NCBI GenBank assembly: GCA_963708905.1
Contig: CAVPUV010000027.1
Coordinates: 62,001-126,000, forward strand
Length of the DNA stretch: 64,000 bases
Reading direction: 5' to 3'
Origin: SHZL01 sp963708905
GTDB taxonomy: Bacteria; Pseudomonadota; Gammaproteobacteria; Xanthomonadales; SZUA-36
In this document: one piece after another, positions 1 to 9,444 of the stretch
Layout: each line of letters begins with the position of its first letter
Position numbering within the stretch: the first letter of the stretch is position 1
The notes under the pieces: generated by a model
What the model was told of the DNA's origin: nothing
Seen by the model: only the letters and a program-made list of their open reading frames with translations
Database searches by the model: none
Translations under genes and position numbers: made by a program

Positions 1-58
1 GCCGCAGCAGTTCAGGAAGCCTGGTTTTCGCTTCATACGAACCAATTTGAATTTTCAT
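1..58 (-). CDS. Phd/YefM-type antitoxin, N-terminus only (partial)
   Basis: Only the first 19 codons lie in the window. They read MKIQIGSYEAKTRLPELLR, the usual opening of prevent-host-death (Phd/YefM) antitoxins, in which an N-terminal strand and helix bind operator DNA and the C-terminus neutralises a toxin. A purine-rich ribosome binding site lies just upstream inside a short CTCCTG tandem repeat (about 65-90). The toxin gene would be expected left of the window. The family assignment rests on a short stretch. Confidence 0.6.
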   Translation of the reverse strand, partial: MKIQIGSYEAKTRLPELLR

Positions 59-142
59 GTCTTATCTCCTGCTCTCCTGCTCTCCTGCGCGGCGAACTTG
101 ATGTAGACCAGTGTATAGACCAGCCTACTCCAAATCAATGAT

Positions 143-2056
143 TCAATCTGGACGGCGTTTGGCGCCACCGCCGAAGGCCGGAATTTCCGCGCTGAAGCCA
201 TGGCTGCGGCGGATTTCCGCCAGTTCGGCCACACCCGGCTGGCGCCAGAAGGTCAGCCAGGGCTCACTGTCCGGCGCCTGTTCCGGTAACCGTACCACAA
301 ACGGAAACATCCACAATCCGTCTTTGGCGGCGTAAGCCCGCAGCAGCAACTCACCCGCCCTGTCGAATTCCCCCAGGTTCGTCAAGTCGAAAGCCAAGGA
401 AGTGGCGTCCGTTTCCTGGCCGGAATCCAGAAATTGCAGCCGGGAATCCAGTTCCGCCTTGGCCCCTTCGCTGTCCCCGCTGGCGAGCAACAGCTGGAAG
501 CGGAAACCTTTGATCCATCTTTCATTACGTTCCGGCGGCGATTCGGCTTTTTTCACCTCCGCTTCCATGGATGCAACATCGCCCAAAACATGGTAAACGG
601 TGATCAGGGTTTGCCGCGCACTGTCGAATTGCGGATCCAGTTCCAGGGCACGCTTGGCCAGGGTGATCGCCTGGTCGTACTCGCCGCGCAGCAAGTGTAC
701 GTTGGCTAGGTCCCCCAGCTGTACCGGAGCGAGCGGGTCCAGCTCGGCGGCTTTGGATTCATAAATAAGGGCTTTGTTAAAATCGGCAGTTCTGAGTAAA
801 AAATCGCCATAGAAGTTATTGGCTGTAACATTGCCTGGATTGATTTCCAGCGCCTGTTCAAACAGACTGCGGGCGCCCCCCCAGTCCATATCAAGTTCGA
901 ACTTCACCAGGCCCAGCACGGCCAATGCTTCGGAGTTGTCCGGCTCCGCTAACAGGGCTTTGCTTGCCCAGCCACGTGCCAGCTCCCGTGCTTCACCGGT
1001 CGGCAAGTGGACCGAAAACCACGGCAGCACAGCATACGCGGTGGCAAGCATCGCCATCGCCGGGGCATATTCCGCGTCGATGCGATTGGCAGACTGCAAC
1101 AATTCGATGGCTTCCAGCAGGCTGGATTCCTTGCGCTGCGCCACCAGCCCGCGTCCTTTCAGGTACAGCTCATACGCAGCTATGTCGACTTTTGCCGTGG
1201 GCGTGGTTTCACCGGCAGAAAGACTGGCGCGCAATTCCGTGGCGATGGCCGCGGCAATTTCGCCCTGGATGGCAAATACGTCTTCCAGTTGGCGATCGAA
1301 AGTCCTGGACCACAGGTGAAAGCCGTTATGGGTATCGATCAATTGCGCGGTGATACGCAGTGTATTGCCCGATTTGCGCACGCTGCCTTCCAGCAGGTGA
1401 TTGACCTGCAACTGCTGGCCGATCTCCGCGGCATCCAGTTGCTTCCCCTTGAACTTGAACGACGACGTGCGCGCGGCGACTTTCAGGTTTGGAATGCGCG
1501 TCAGAACGTTGAGGATTTCCTCGGCAACCCCATCGGAGAAGAATTCCTGTTCCGGGTCGCTGCTCATGTTGACGAAGGGCAGCACGGCGATGGATTTTTC
1601 GCTGGCTGCGTATTCTCCAGCCGCGGTTGCGGCCGGTAATTCGATCGCAGAGCGGCCTCCTGCAACGGCAACGGGGTCGGAAGAAAATGTATCCGGTCCC
1701 TTTTCACGGTCCGCGCCGATGAATCGCTCGACCAGCAACAGAACCACCGCCACGGCCAGGAAGACAATGATCACCCGATCCAGCTTGCGCCCGGTGCTGG
1801 GCGTTATGGACTGGCTGCGGTCGATGCCGGATTCAAGCCTGATGCCCTCGGACGTCATCTCGAACACCCAGGCAATGACCAGCACCACCGGCAGACCCAC
1901 CGCGGCAGCCAACAGAAAGACCTGCAGGATCCATCCGGGTGCGGCAATCGCATCCAACACGAAGTCGACGATCTGCAGCAACACCCAGGCGCCTACCGCG
2001 TAGGCCAGACCTACTCTGAATACATTGCGGCGCTTGAGTTCCTGGAAAAAGCTCAT
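143..2056 (-). CDS. Membrane-anchored FlgO-like/TPR protein
   Basis: A 637-residue protein that starts MSFFQELKRRNVFRVGLAYA. It has hydrophobic segments near residues 14-32, 42-65 and 92-112, then a FlgO/TolB-N-like domain (about 155-280, with the motif IAVLPFVNMS) and TPR repeats to near the C-terminus. Relatives in gammaproteobacteria are often fused to adenylate cyclase or winged-helix domains; none is present here. The cellular role is unknown, probably an envelope-associated scaffold or signalling protein. A paralogue with the same architecture lies at 19205-21037. The architecture is clear and the function is not. Confidence 0.8.
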   Translation of the reverse strand: MSFFQELKRRNVFRVGLAYAVGAWVLLQIVDFVLDAIAAPGWILQVFLLAAAVGLPVVLVIAWVFEMTSEGIRLESGIDRSQSITPSTGRKLDRVIIVFLAVAVVLLLVERFIGADREKGPDTFSSDPVAVAGGRSAIELPAATAAGEYAASEKSIAVLPFVNMSSDPEQEFFSDGVAEEILNVLTRIPNLKVAARTSSFKFKGKQLDAAEIGQQLQVNHLLEGSVRKSGNTLRITAQLIDTHNGFHLWSRTFDRQLEDVFAIQGEIAAAIATELRASLSAGETTPTAKVDIAAYELYLKGRGLVAQRKESSLLEAIELLQSANRIDAEYAPAMAMLATAYAVLPWFSVHLPTGEARELARGWASKALLAEPDNSEALAVLGLVKFELDMDWGGARSLFEQALEINPGNVTANNFYGDFLLRTADFNKALIYESKAAELDPLAPVQLGDLANVHLLRGEYDQAITLAKRALELDPQFDSARQTLITVYHVLGDVASMEAEVKKAESPPERNERWIKGFRFQLLLASGDSEGAKAELDSRLQFLDSGQETDATSLAFDLTNLGEFDRAGELLLRAYAAKDGLWMFPFVVRLPEQAPDSEPWLTFWRQPGVAELAEIRRSHGFSAEIPAFGGGAKRRPD

Positions 2057-2305
2057 GTCCGGGTGTTGTACCTGATCGCCTTGTTTCTATTGAGCCGCCC
2101 TATTCTGCCACAGTCTGAGCTCTTCCCCACCCCAATAAGAATTTATTGACCTAGGTCTACACGCCGGAAGTTTTTGCCGGTATCCTCACCTCTGACTGAA
2201 TTTCATCCATACGGCCGTCGCCGGCGCCCTGGAACGAGAGCAGCAAAAAAATCCATCGATCAAGGCAAAGCAGGCTGTAAACGGCAAATCAATCGGAGAT
2301 ATCCA

Positions 2306-3835
2306 ATGAGAATCGGTGTACCGAGGGAGATATACGCGGGCGAAAAGCGCGTAGCCACGACCCCCGACGTGGCCGCCCAGTTGCTCAAGCTGGGCTATGA
2401 GGTAGCGGTCGAAGCCGGCGCGGGCGCCGCGGCGAACTTTTCCGACGCGGCTTACCAGGCGGCAGGCTGTACGGTCGCGGCCAGGGACCAAGTCTGGTCC
2501 GGTTCCGACATTATCCTCAAGGTGCGCAGCCCGTCAGCCGACGAGGCGGCACGCCTGAAAACCAGGCAGACACTGATCAGCTTTCTCTATCCCGCCCAGA
2601 ATGGCGAGATGCTTCGGCAGCTCACCACGCTCGGCGTAACGGCCATGGCGATGGACAGCATTCCGCGTATCTCACGCGCGCAGAAGGTGGACGCGCTGAG
2701 TTCCATGGCGAACATCGCGGGCTACCGGGCGGTGGTCGAGGCCGCGCAGCATTTCGGGCGCTTTTTCACCGGCCAGATCACGGCCGCCGGCAAGGTGCCG
2801 CCCGCCAAGGTGCTGGTCATCGGCGCCGGCGTGGCCGGCCTGGCCGCCATCGGCGCCGCCCAGAGCATGGGAGCGATCGTCCGTTCTTTCGACACGCGGC
2901 CGGAGGTCAAGGAGCAGATCGAGAGCATGGGCGCCGAATTCCTGATGCTGGACTTCGCCAACGAGGACGGCACGGGCGAAGGCGGCTACGCCAAGGTGAT
3001 GAGCGCGGAGTTCATCGAGGCCGAGATGGCGCTGTTCGCCGCGCAGGCCAGGGAAGTGGACATCATCATCACAACCGCGCTGATTCCGGGCAAGCCCGCG
3101 CCCCGGCTGATCACGGCCGCGATGGTCGAATCGATGAAGGACGGCAGCGTCATCGTCGATCTGGCGGCGGAGCAGGGCGGTAACTGCGAGTTGACCGAAC
3201 CCGGCAAAGTGGCCGAACACCACGGCGTGACCATCATCGGCTACACCGATCTGCCGAGCCGGCTGGCAACGCAATCGAGCCAGTTGTACGCGACCAACCT
3301 GCGCCACCTGCTGACCGACCTGACGCCCGGCAAGGACGGCCAGATCGTGGTCAACATGGAGGACGAGGTGATTCGCGGCGCCACGGTTTGCAAGGATGGC
3401 CAGACGACCTGGCCGCCGCCGGCGCCGAAGCTCTCCGCCGCGCCACCCAAGCCAAAACCGGCGCCCGCGCCGGTGGCGGAGGAGAAAAAACCTTCGGTCA
3501 TCGGCCCGGTCATCGGTATGGTGGCCGCCGGCCTGGCGCTGCTCGGCCTGGGCGCGGTCGCGCCGCCATCGTTCATGGCCCACTTCACCGTGTTCGTACT
3601 GGCCTGCTTCGTCGGCTACATGACGATCTGGAACGTAAAGCCAGCGCTGCACACACCGCTGATGAGCGTGACCAACGCGATCTCGAGCATCATCGTGATC
3701 GGCGCCCTGCTGCAGATCAGCTCGGGCGTCGAGGCGGTCAAGTGGATTGCAGCGGGGACGGTGCTGCTGACCAGTGTCAACATTTTCGGCGGCTTCGCGG
3801 TGACGCGGCGCATGCTCGAAATGTTCAGGAGATGA
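2306..3835 (+). CDS. pntA: NAD(P) transhydrogenase subunit alpha
   Basis: This 509-residue subunit binds NAD(H) and with PntB forms the proton-translocating transhydrogenase that makes NADPH from NADH and NADP+ at the inner membrane. It starts MRIGVPREIYAGEKR, has the Rossmann motif VIGAGVAGLAAIGAA near residue 172 and the acidic/arginine stretch SFDTRPEVKEQ. A Pro/Ala/Lys linker follows, then a C-terminal part with about four transmembrane helices, so this is the fused form found in E. coli, not split pntAA/pntAB. The ATG at 2306 follows a GGAG element and fits the family length; an in-frame extension to 2174 lacks family similarity. pntB follows after 10 bp. Confidence 0.96.
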   Translation: MRIGVPREIYAGEKRVATTPDVAAQLLKLGYEVAVEAGAGAAANFSDAAYQAAGCTVAARDQVWSGSDIILKVRSPSADEAARLKTRQTLISFLYPAQNGEMLRQLTTLGVTAMAMDSIPRISRAQKVDALSSMANIAGYRAVVEAAQHFGRFFTGQITAAGKVPPAKVLVIGAGVAGLAAIGAAQSMGAIVRSFDTRPEVKEQIESMGAEFLMLDFANEDGTGEGGYAKVMSAEFIEAEMALFAAQAREVDIIITTALIPGKPAPRLITAAMVESMKDGSVIVDLAAEQGGNCELTEPGKVAEHHGVTIIGYTDLPSRLATQSSQLYATNLRHLLTDLTPGKDGQIVVNMEDEVIRGATVCKDGQTTWPPPAPKLSAAPPKPKPAPAPVAEEKKPSVIGPVIGMVAAGLALLGLGAVAPPSFMAHFTVFVLACFVGYMTIWNVKPALHTPLMSVTNAISSIIVIGALLQISSGVEAVKWIAAGTVLLTSVNIFGGFAVTRRMLEMFRR

Positions 3836-3845
3836 GGGCCGGAAG

Positions 3846-5255
3846 ATGAATATCACGATCAACGCTGGAATCATAACGGTGGCGTATATCATTGCGACCA
3901 TTCTTTTCATCCTCGCCCTCGGCGGACTTTCCAACCAGGAAACGGCCCGGCGCGGCAACTGGTACGGCGTCACCGGCATGGCGATTGCCCTGCTCGCGAC
4001 GGTGCTGGGCATCGTCACGCAGCATTACGAGATTCTGCTGGCCGCCCTGGTCATCGGCGGTACCGTAGGTCTGATTGCGGCGCGGCGGGTGCAGATGACC
4101 CAGATGCCGGAACTCGTCGCCATCCTGCACAGCCTGGTGGGCCTCGCGGCAGTGGCCGTGGGCTTCGCCAACTTCATGGATCCGGAACGGCTCTCACATT
4201 ACCTCGGGGTCGAGCTGACCATCCACGACATCGAAACCTACCTGGGCATCCTGATCGGTGCGGTGACCTTTTCGGGCTCGGTGATCGCCTTCGGCAAGCT
4301 GTCCGGCCGCATCGGCGGCAAGCCGCTGCTGCTGCCGGCCCGGCATTTCATGAATCTCGCCCTGCTGTTTGGCGTCTTGTGGTTCGGTTATGCCTTCGTG
4401 CAGCAATCGTCAGCGGGCGCGGGCATCCTGCCGCTGATCATCATGACAGCCATTGCCCTGCTGTTCGGAATTCATATGGTGATGGCCATCGGCGGCGCCG
4501 ACATGCCGGTGGTCGTGTCCATGCTGAACAGCTACTCCGGCTGGGCGGCCTCGGCCACGGGCTTCATGCTGGGTAACGACCTGCTGATCGTGACCGGCGC
4601 CCTGGTCGGCTCCAGCGGCGCCATCCTCAGTTACATCATGTGCCGCGCGATGAACCGCAAGTTCCTGGCCGTCATCGCCGGTGGCTTTGGCACCAGCGAG
4701 GGCACCCAACTGGCGGCCGGCGAAGACCAGGGCGAGGTTCAGCCCATCCTGCCTGAAGAGACCGCGGAATTGCTGAGGGACGCCAAAGAAGTGATGATCA
4801 TCCCCGGCTACGGCATGGCGGTGGCCCAGGCCCAGCACATCGTCTACGAAATCACTCAGGCGCTGCGCGCGAAGAAGATCAACGTCCGCTTCGGCATCCA
4901 CCCCGTCGCCGGGCGCATGCCGGGGCACATGAACGTGCTGCTGGCTGAAGCCAAGGTGCCGTACGACATCGTCTTCGAAATGGACGAAGTGAACGACGAC
5001 TTCCCGGATGTGGACGTATCGATCGTCATCGGCGCCAATGACATCGTCAACCCGTCCGCGCTGGAAGAGCCTGACGGGCCGATCGGCGGCATGCCGGTGC
5101 TCGAGTGTTGGAAGGGCAAGACCACCATCGTGCTCAAGCGCAGCATGGCCACCGGCTACGCCGGCGTGCAGAACCCGCTGTTCTTCAAGGAGAACACACG
5201 CATGCTGTTCGGCGACGCCAAGGACAGCCTCGACGCGGTGTACAAGGCGCTGTAG
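3846..5255 (+). CDS. pntB: NAD(P) transhydrogenase subunit beta
   Basis: A 469-residue integral membrane subunit carrying the NADP(H)-binding domain of the proton-pumping transhydrogenase. Eight or nine hydrophobic helices occupy about residues 5-265. The C-terminal dIII domain shows the family motifs YGMAVAQAQ, GIHPVAGRMPGHMNVLLAEA, VIGANDIVNP and KRSMATGYAGVQNPLFF. It is the size of E. coli PntB and is translated from an ATG 10 bp after pntA, with a GGAAG-type site, so the two are one operon. Confidence 0.96.
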   Translation: MNITINAGIITVAYIIATILFILALGGLSNQETARRGNWYGVTGMAIALLATVLGIVTQHYEILLAALVIGGTVGLIAARRVQMTQMPELVAILHSLVGLAAVAVGFANFMDPERLSHYLGVELTIHDIETYLGILIGAVTFSGSVIAFGKLSGRIGGKPLLLPARHFMNLALLFGVLWFGYAFVQQSSAGAGILPLIIMTAIALLFGIHMVMAIGGADMPVVVSMLNSYSGWAASATGFMLGNDLLIVTGALVGSSGAILSYIMCRAMNRKFLAVIAGGFGTSEGTQLAAGEDQGEVQPILPEETAELLRDAKEVMIIPGYGMAVAQAQHIVYEITQALRAKKINVRFGIHPVAGRMPGHMNVLLAEAKVPYDIVFEMDEVNDDFPDVDVSIVIGANDIVNPSALEEPDGPIGGMPVLECWKGKTTIVLKRSMATGYAGVQNPLFFKENTRMLFGDAKDSLDAVYKAL

Positions 5256-5310
5256 CAGGCCAAGAAGCCGGATTGACATTACCCCCGCTTTGACTCAATC
5301 TAGCACTGAG

Positions 5311-5510
5311 TCTGCAGGTGTCCCCGCGACTGCTCAGTCCGGGGATTAAACGGGAAGATGGTGCGCCAGGATTTTCACTGGCCATTCCGTCGCTGCCCCC
5401 GCAACGGTAGACGAAGGCAAGGATCATCGCAGCCACTGTGCTTTGCATGGGAAGGCGATCCTTCATCGGCGAAGACCACATCGCCCTTCGTGAGCCCGGA
5501 GACCGACCAG
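5311..5510 (+). promoter_or_regulatory. Cobalamin (B12) riboswitch
   Basis: The 5' leader of the btuB-like gene contains the conserved blocks of the adenosylcobalamin riboswitch in order: TTAAACGGGAA near 5346, GCTGCCCCCGCAACGGTA near 5392, GCCACTG...GCATGGGAAGGCG near 5432-5456, and the B12 box GAGCCCGGAGACCGACC at about 5492-5508. Bound cobalamin would lower translation or transcription of the downstream receptor. The start codon lies about 150 nt after the box. End coordinates are approximate. Confidence 0.93.
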
Positions 5511-5661
5511 CAGTTTTTTTCACAGCGATCATTCGCGGCGGGCGAATGCATGTGAGATTTGCCGGTCCGGCCAGATCCAGCGGTTAACGACAAAGCTCTG
5601 TGCTGAAACCTGCGCAATGACGCACCGATAGCGTTCGGGTGAGAACGCCAGGGCGGAGCGT

Positions 5662-7623
5662 ATGTTTCATTCCAATATCCCGGCGCCGGCATCTGTCCGG
5701 CGCATGTTCCTGTTAGTCCTTTCTTTCATGGTTTCCGGCGTGTTTGCCGAAGAGCCACGAGAACTCGATGAACTGGTGGTCACTGCCGGACTCGAGCCTG
5801 TTTCAATGCGGGATGTGGCCAGTTCAGTCACCGTGATTACGCGCCAGGAGATCGAGCAGCGGCAAGTGAAATACCTCGCCGACCTGCTGCGCGACGTACC
5901 TGGTTTTGCCATCAGCCAGGCCGGCGGGCCGGGCACGCAGACGCAGATCCGGGTACGGGGAGCAGAGTCCAATCACCTGCTGGTATTGATGGATGGCATC
6001 CGCGCCAATGACCCGGCTTCCAACGACGAGTTTCAATTCCAGTATGCGTTGACGTCCAATATCGAACGCATCGAGATCATCCGCGGACCCCAGAGCGCCA
6101 CCTGGGGTACCGATGCCCTGGCGGGCGTGATCAATATCATTCGCCGCAAGGATGTCAGCAGCGACTATATCTCCGCCAACGCGGAATACGGTTCATTCAA
6201 CAGCTTTGACCTGGGCGTTGACGGCGGCATCGCCCGGCAGCGCTACCAGTTCAACGGCGGCGTTTCCTTCCAGGATACCGATGGCACCAACATCTCGCGC
6301 ACGGGTGAAGAACGCGATGGTGCGAAAAACACCAATGCCAACGCCATGCTGGATATCGCTGCCACGGATTCCGTGCAGCTGGTTTTCTCCGGCCAGTTCA
6401 TCGATGCGCACACGGATTTTGATGACATTGACTTCATCGCCAGCGGATTGCCGGTAGACGCGGACCTGGTGACCGAAGCCCGGAGCAAGTATCTGCGCGC
6501 GGAAGCCCGTTACGATCCGCAATCCAGCCCCTGGAGCGGCAGTTTCTCGATCAACTGGCTGGACACCGATAATGACAATTTCCGCGCCGGCATGGCGGAT
6601 GATTCGACTGCTGCCCAGTCGCTGGAATTGCGGCTCAAGACCAGCCTGCTGCTCGGCTCTGAAGCAAAGCAAAACCACCGCCTGACTTTGGCGCTGGATC
6701 GGGACGAGGCCGACTACCGGCAACGCGGCCTGGCCTCATTTTTTGGCGATCCCAATCAGGACCAATCCTATGCGGTCAACGGCTATGCCGCCGAATATGT
6801 CGGCAAGCCGTTCGCGGACTTCAGCTGGACCCTGAGCGGCCGGGTGGATGACTTCAGCGACTTCGACGATGCCCGCACCTGGCAACTGGCCGCATCCTGG
6901 CACCTCGCGTCGGCGCTGAAGCTTCGCGGCTCCGTCGGTACCGGTTCGAAAGCGCCCACCTTCACCGAGCGATTTGGCTTCTTTGCGGATCTCTTTATCG
7001 GCAACCCCGATCTGAAACCGGAAACCTCCAGGGGTTGGGAGTTGGGCCTGGAAACCGATTTCAACCGGGACGGGCTGCGTCTGAGCGCGGCCTGGTTCGA
7101 GCAAACGCTGGAAGACGAAATAGATGGTTTCGTGTTCGATCCCGACACTTTCCTGTTCACCGCCGAGAACAAGCAGGGGAAAAGCCACCGCCAGGGACTT
7201 GAACTGGTGTTGGACGGAACGTTGATGGGCGGCCTGTCGTACGCTGCCAGCTACACCTATGTCGATGCGACCGAGAGCGATATCCCCGGCGGGAGCAAGC
7301 GTGAAATTCGCCGGCCCCGGCACATGGCCAGCCTCAGCGCCAATTATGGCTTCGTGCAGGCGCGCGGCAACCTCACCCTGAACATCAACTACAACGGCAG
7401 CCAGCTCGACAACTTTTTCCCGCCGCCATTTTTCGCCCTCGAAGAGGTAGAGCTGGGCCGCTACACCGTCGTCGGCCTGGCGGCCTCGTGGAAACTGACG
7501 AAGGGCCTCGAGCTGGTCGGCCGCATCAGCAATCTGTTCGACGAAGACTACGAGGAGATTGTCGGTTTCGCCCGCCCCGGCAGGGGACTATACGCCGGCC
7601 TGCGCGGCCGCCTGCAGCGTTGA
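5662..7623 (+). CDS. btuB: TonB-dependent vitamin B12 receptor (BtuB-like)
   Basis: A 653-residue outer-membrane receptor. An N-terminal signal peptide (about residues 1-29, ending SGVFA) is followed by the TonB-box-like segment ELDELVVTA. The plug domain has the motifs IRVRGAESNHLLVLMDGI and IEIIRGPQSATWGTDALAGV, and a 22-strand barrel follows. It is somewhat longer than E. coli BtuB (614). The cobalamin riboswitch directly upstream makes corrinoid the likely substrate. It stands alone; no btuCDF genes are in the window. Confidence 0.9.
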   Translation: MFHSNIPAPASVRRMFLLVLSFMVSGVFAEEPRELDELVVTAGLEPVSMRDVASSVTVITRQEIEQRQVKYLADLLRDVPGFAISQAGGPGTQTQIRVRGAESNHLLVLMDGIRANDPASNDEFQFQYALTSNIERIEIIRGPQSATWGTDALAGVINIIRRKDVSSDYISANAEYGSFNSFDLGVDGGIARQRYQFNGGVSFQDTDGTNISRTGEERDGAKNTNANAMLDIAATDSVQLVFSGQFIDAHTDFDDIDFIASGLPVDADLVTEARSKYLRAEARYDPQSSPWSGSFSINWLDTDNDNFRAGMADDSTAAQSLELRLKTSLLLGSEAKQNHRLTLALDRDEADYRQRGLASFFGDPNQDQSYAVNGYAAEYVGKPFADFSWTLSGRVDDFSDFDDARTWQLAASWHLASALKLRGSVGTGSKAPTFTERFGFFADLFIGNPDLKPETSRGWELGLETDFNRDGLRLSAAWFEQTLEDEIDGFVFDPDTFLFTAENKQGKSHRQGLELVLDGTLMGGLSYAASYTYVDATESDIPGGSKREIRRPRHMASLSANYGFVQARGNLTLNINYNGSQLDNFFPPPFFALEEVELGRYTVVGLAASWKLTKGLELVGRISNLFDEDYEEIVGFARPGRGLYAGLRGRLQR

Positions 7624-7695
7624 AGGAAGTGCGATGGACACCGCGGCTATTGTCATTCCGGGCTCGGCTAAAATCCGCACCCTTATACCGGGCCA

Positions 7696-9441
7696 TCAAA
7701 AACGATAGCGTAATTGCAGTTTGCCGAGCATGGCGCTGTCGGCCGCACCAAAAGCCGTTCCCGGGTTGAAATAGGCTGCAATGACTTCGAGGTCCCAACT
7801 GATGTCGGGACGCCAACCGAGGACAACATCCGCTTCCCATCCCAATTCGGCATTGAGCCCGTTGGGCCGTTTTCTGATGTCCGCACCGACAAATCGCTGG
7901 CTCAGCTGATTCTGCTCATAATAATGGCCGACAAGGTCGACGGAAATTTGGTATTTATACCTGAAACCAATTCCTGCGGTGATGATTTCCAGATTGCTGA
8001 GCTCCGGGTTGGTGAGTTCGCCGTAGTACTTGAAAGAGGTGACACCGGCAAACTTCGCGTTATTGTCCTGCAATCCGGTTTGGTGAAAGCTGTTGTCTTT
8101 CTCACTGTTGGGCTTATCACCCTGACCCAGGGCGTAAGCCAGGGTAAAATTGAGACCGCTTTTGGCCATCCAGGTCATTCCCAGGTCAAGTCCCCAACCT
8201 GCCATGTCTGTACTGCCTGTGTCGCCAAACATGTAAGAAATTTCCAGCCAGCTGTTATGGTTCGACAACCAGTTACCATACGCGCGCAGGCCCACATGAG
8301 TTTGTTTTTCATCCACGGCGAGATCGGTGTCGCGGTGGATGATGTATCCCGCCAGGTGTCTGTCCTGACTGCCGTTGGAAACATACAACACGCTGTTGAC
8401 CGTGTTCTCATCGCGAGGGCCGCCATCTGACAATGTGGTTGTGACTGAGAATTCGGCGGACAGAGTGCCGCCAAAATAAAGAATGCGGGCGCCGTCAAGG
8501 TTCTGGTCGTACAACCATTCCCGCTCGTCGTCAAAATCCATTCTTCCGACCTGGAAATCGGTATCCCACTGCAGCGGATCCATCCAATAGGCAAAGGTCT
8601 CAGCCAGCGCCGTATTCCCCTGCGCCATGTGGCCGTCTCCATCGTCATCGCGCCACAACTGATCGTAGGTCAGTTCCAATACGCCAATAAAGCTGGCGGA
8701 CGGGCGGTAGGTGAAGCGCGCCCTGATCCTGCCCTCGGTGTCCTCGCGATCCCGCGCCCGACGCTTATTGAGATCAAACTCATCCTCGCCCGTCCATTGA
8801 CCCTCGATCAGACCAGCCATGCGGAGATTATCGGAAATCCGGACGCCAGTACCGAAGAAGTCATCTTCATCGCGCGCTGCCGGCGACAGCACTTTCGTTC
8901 TGGCATCGCTCAGTTCGTAATTGGCGAGAGGCTCTTGATGCATCACCGGACTGTCTGCAGCAATGCGCACGCTGAAGCTCATGAGATTGATCAGCAATGC
9001 CTCGTCACTCTTTCGCACCTGGTCGACACGGCCCACCAGCTTGTCCCTGCCTTCACCCCTGGGCCTTACGCGCCGTGCAGAAAACCGTTTTGAACCGAGG
9101 TAATATCCTTTCACCTTGACCCTGGAGTGGACCAGCTTGTTGCGTGCCACCCGATCAAATGTGGTCTTGTCGGTCAGTTCCACCTCCTGACCCAGCAGGC
9201 TTACCGTACCCGCCTTGGCGCCCTCGGCAACGGTACCGGTCAGTTCTTCGTAGCGTTGGCTATGGATGAGCGCGACCTCTTGTGCTTCGAAGGTTCCATC
9301 GTCCAACAACTGGCCGTGAATCTCGAGCCAGTGACCCTCATGGATTGCTTCCAGTGGAGACTGTAGTTGTGCCTGCGCCGTGATGGCTATCGTCAGGCCG
9401 GCGATACTTGCGAGCGCCCATGAAATGATTCGGCTGTTCAT
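7696..9441 (-). CDS. AlgE-like outer-membrane beta-barrel protein (alginate-export family)
   Basis: A 581-residue protein with a signal peptide (cleavage after AQA, about residue 24). A beta-rich N-terminal region of about residues 30-160 resembles DUF5666-type repeats (HGQLLDDGTFEAQEV, VKGYYLGSKRFSARRV). From about residue 190 there is a long beta-barrel rich in alternating aromatic strands, ending in the outer-membrane signature KLQLRYRF. The barrel resembles the Alginate_exp family of porins that pass polysaccharide through the outer membrane. It is the last gene of the minus-strand operon and starts 3 bp after the stop of the upstream kinase gene, which supports a role in exporting that operon's product. 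Similarity to AlgE is by pattern only. Confidence 0.75.
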   Translation of the reverse strand: MNSRIISWALASIAGLTIAITAQAQLQSPLEAIHEGHWLEIHGQLLDDGTFEAQEVALIHSQRYEELTGTVAEGAKAGTVSLLGQEVELTDKTTFDRVARNKLVHSRVKVKGYYLGSKRFSARRVRPRGEGRDKLVGRVDQVRKSDEALLINLMSFSVRIAADSPVMHQEPLANYELSDARTKVLSPAARDEDDFFGTGVRISDNLRMAGLIEGQWTGEDEFDLNKRRARDREDTEGRIRARFTYRPSASFIGVLELTYDQLWRDDDGDGHMAQGNTALAETFAYWMDPLQWDTDFQVGRMDFDDEREWLYDQNLDGARILYFGGTLSAEFSVTTTLSDGGPRDENTVNSVLYVSNGSQDRHLAGYIIHRDTDLAVDEKQTHVGLRAYGNWLSNHNSWLEISYMFGDTGSTDMAGWGLDLGMTWMAKSGLNFTLAYALGQGDKPNSEKDNSFHQTGLQDNNAKFAGVTSFKYYGELTNPELSNLEIITAGIGFRYKYQISVDLVGHYYEQNQLSQRFVGADIRKRPNGLNAELGWEADVVLGWRPDISWDLEVIAAYFNPGTAFGAADSAMLGKLQLRYRF

Positions 9442-9444
9442 GGC

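Noticed and set aside
2672..4018. 448-codon minus-strand frame over pntA
   Set aside because: Antisense to a well-recognised gene, His/Arg-rich, no motifs; it arises from GC-rich codon usage.
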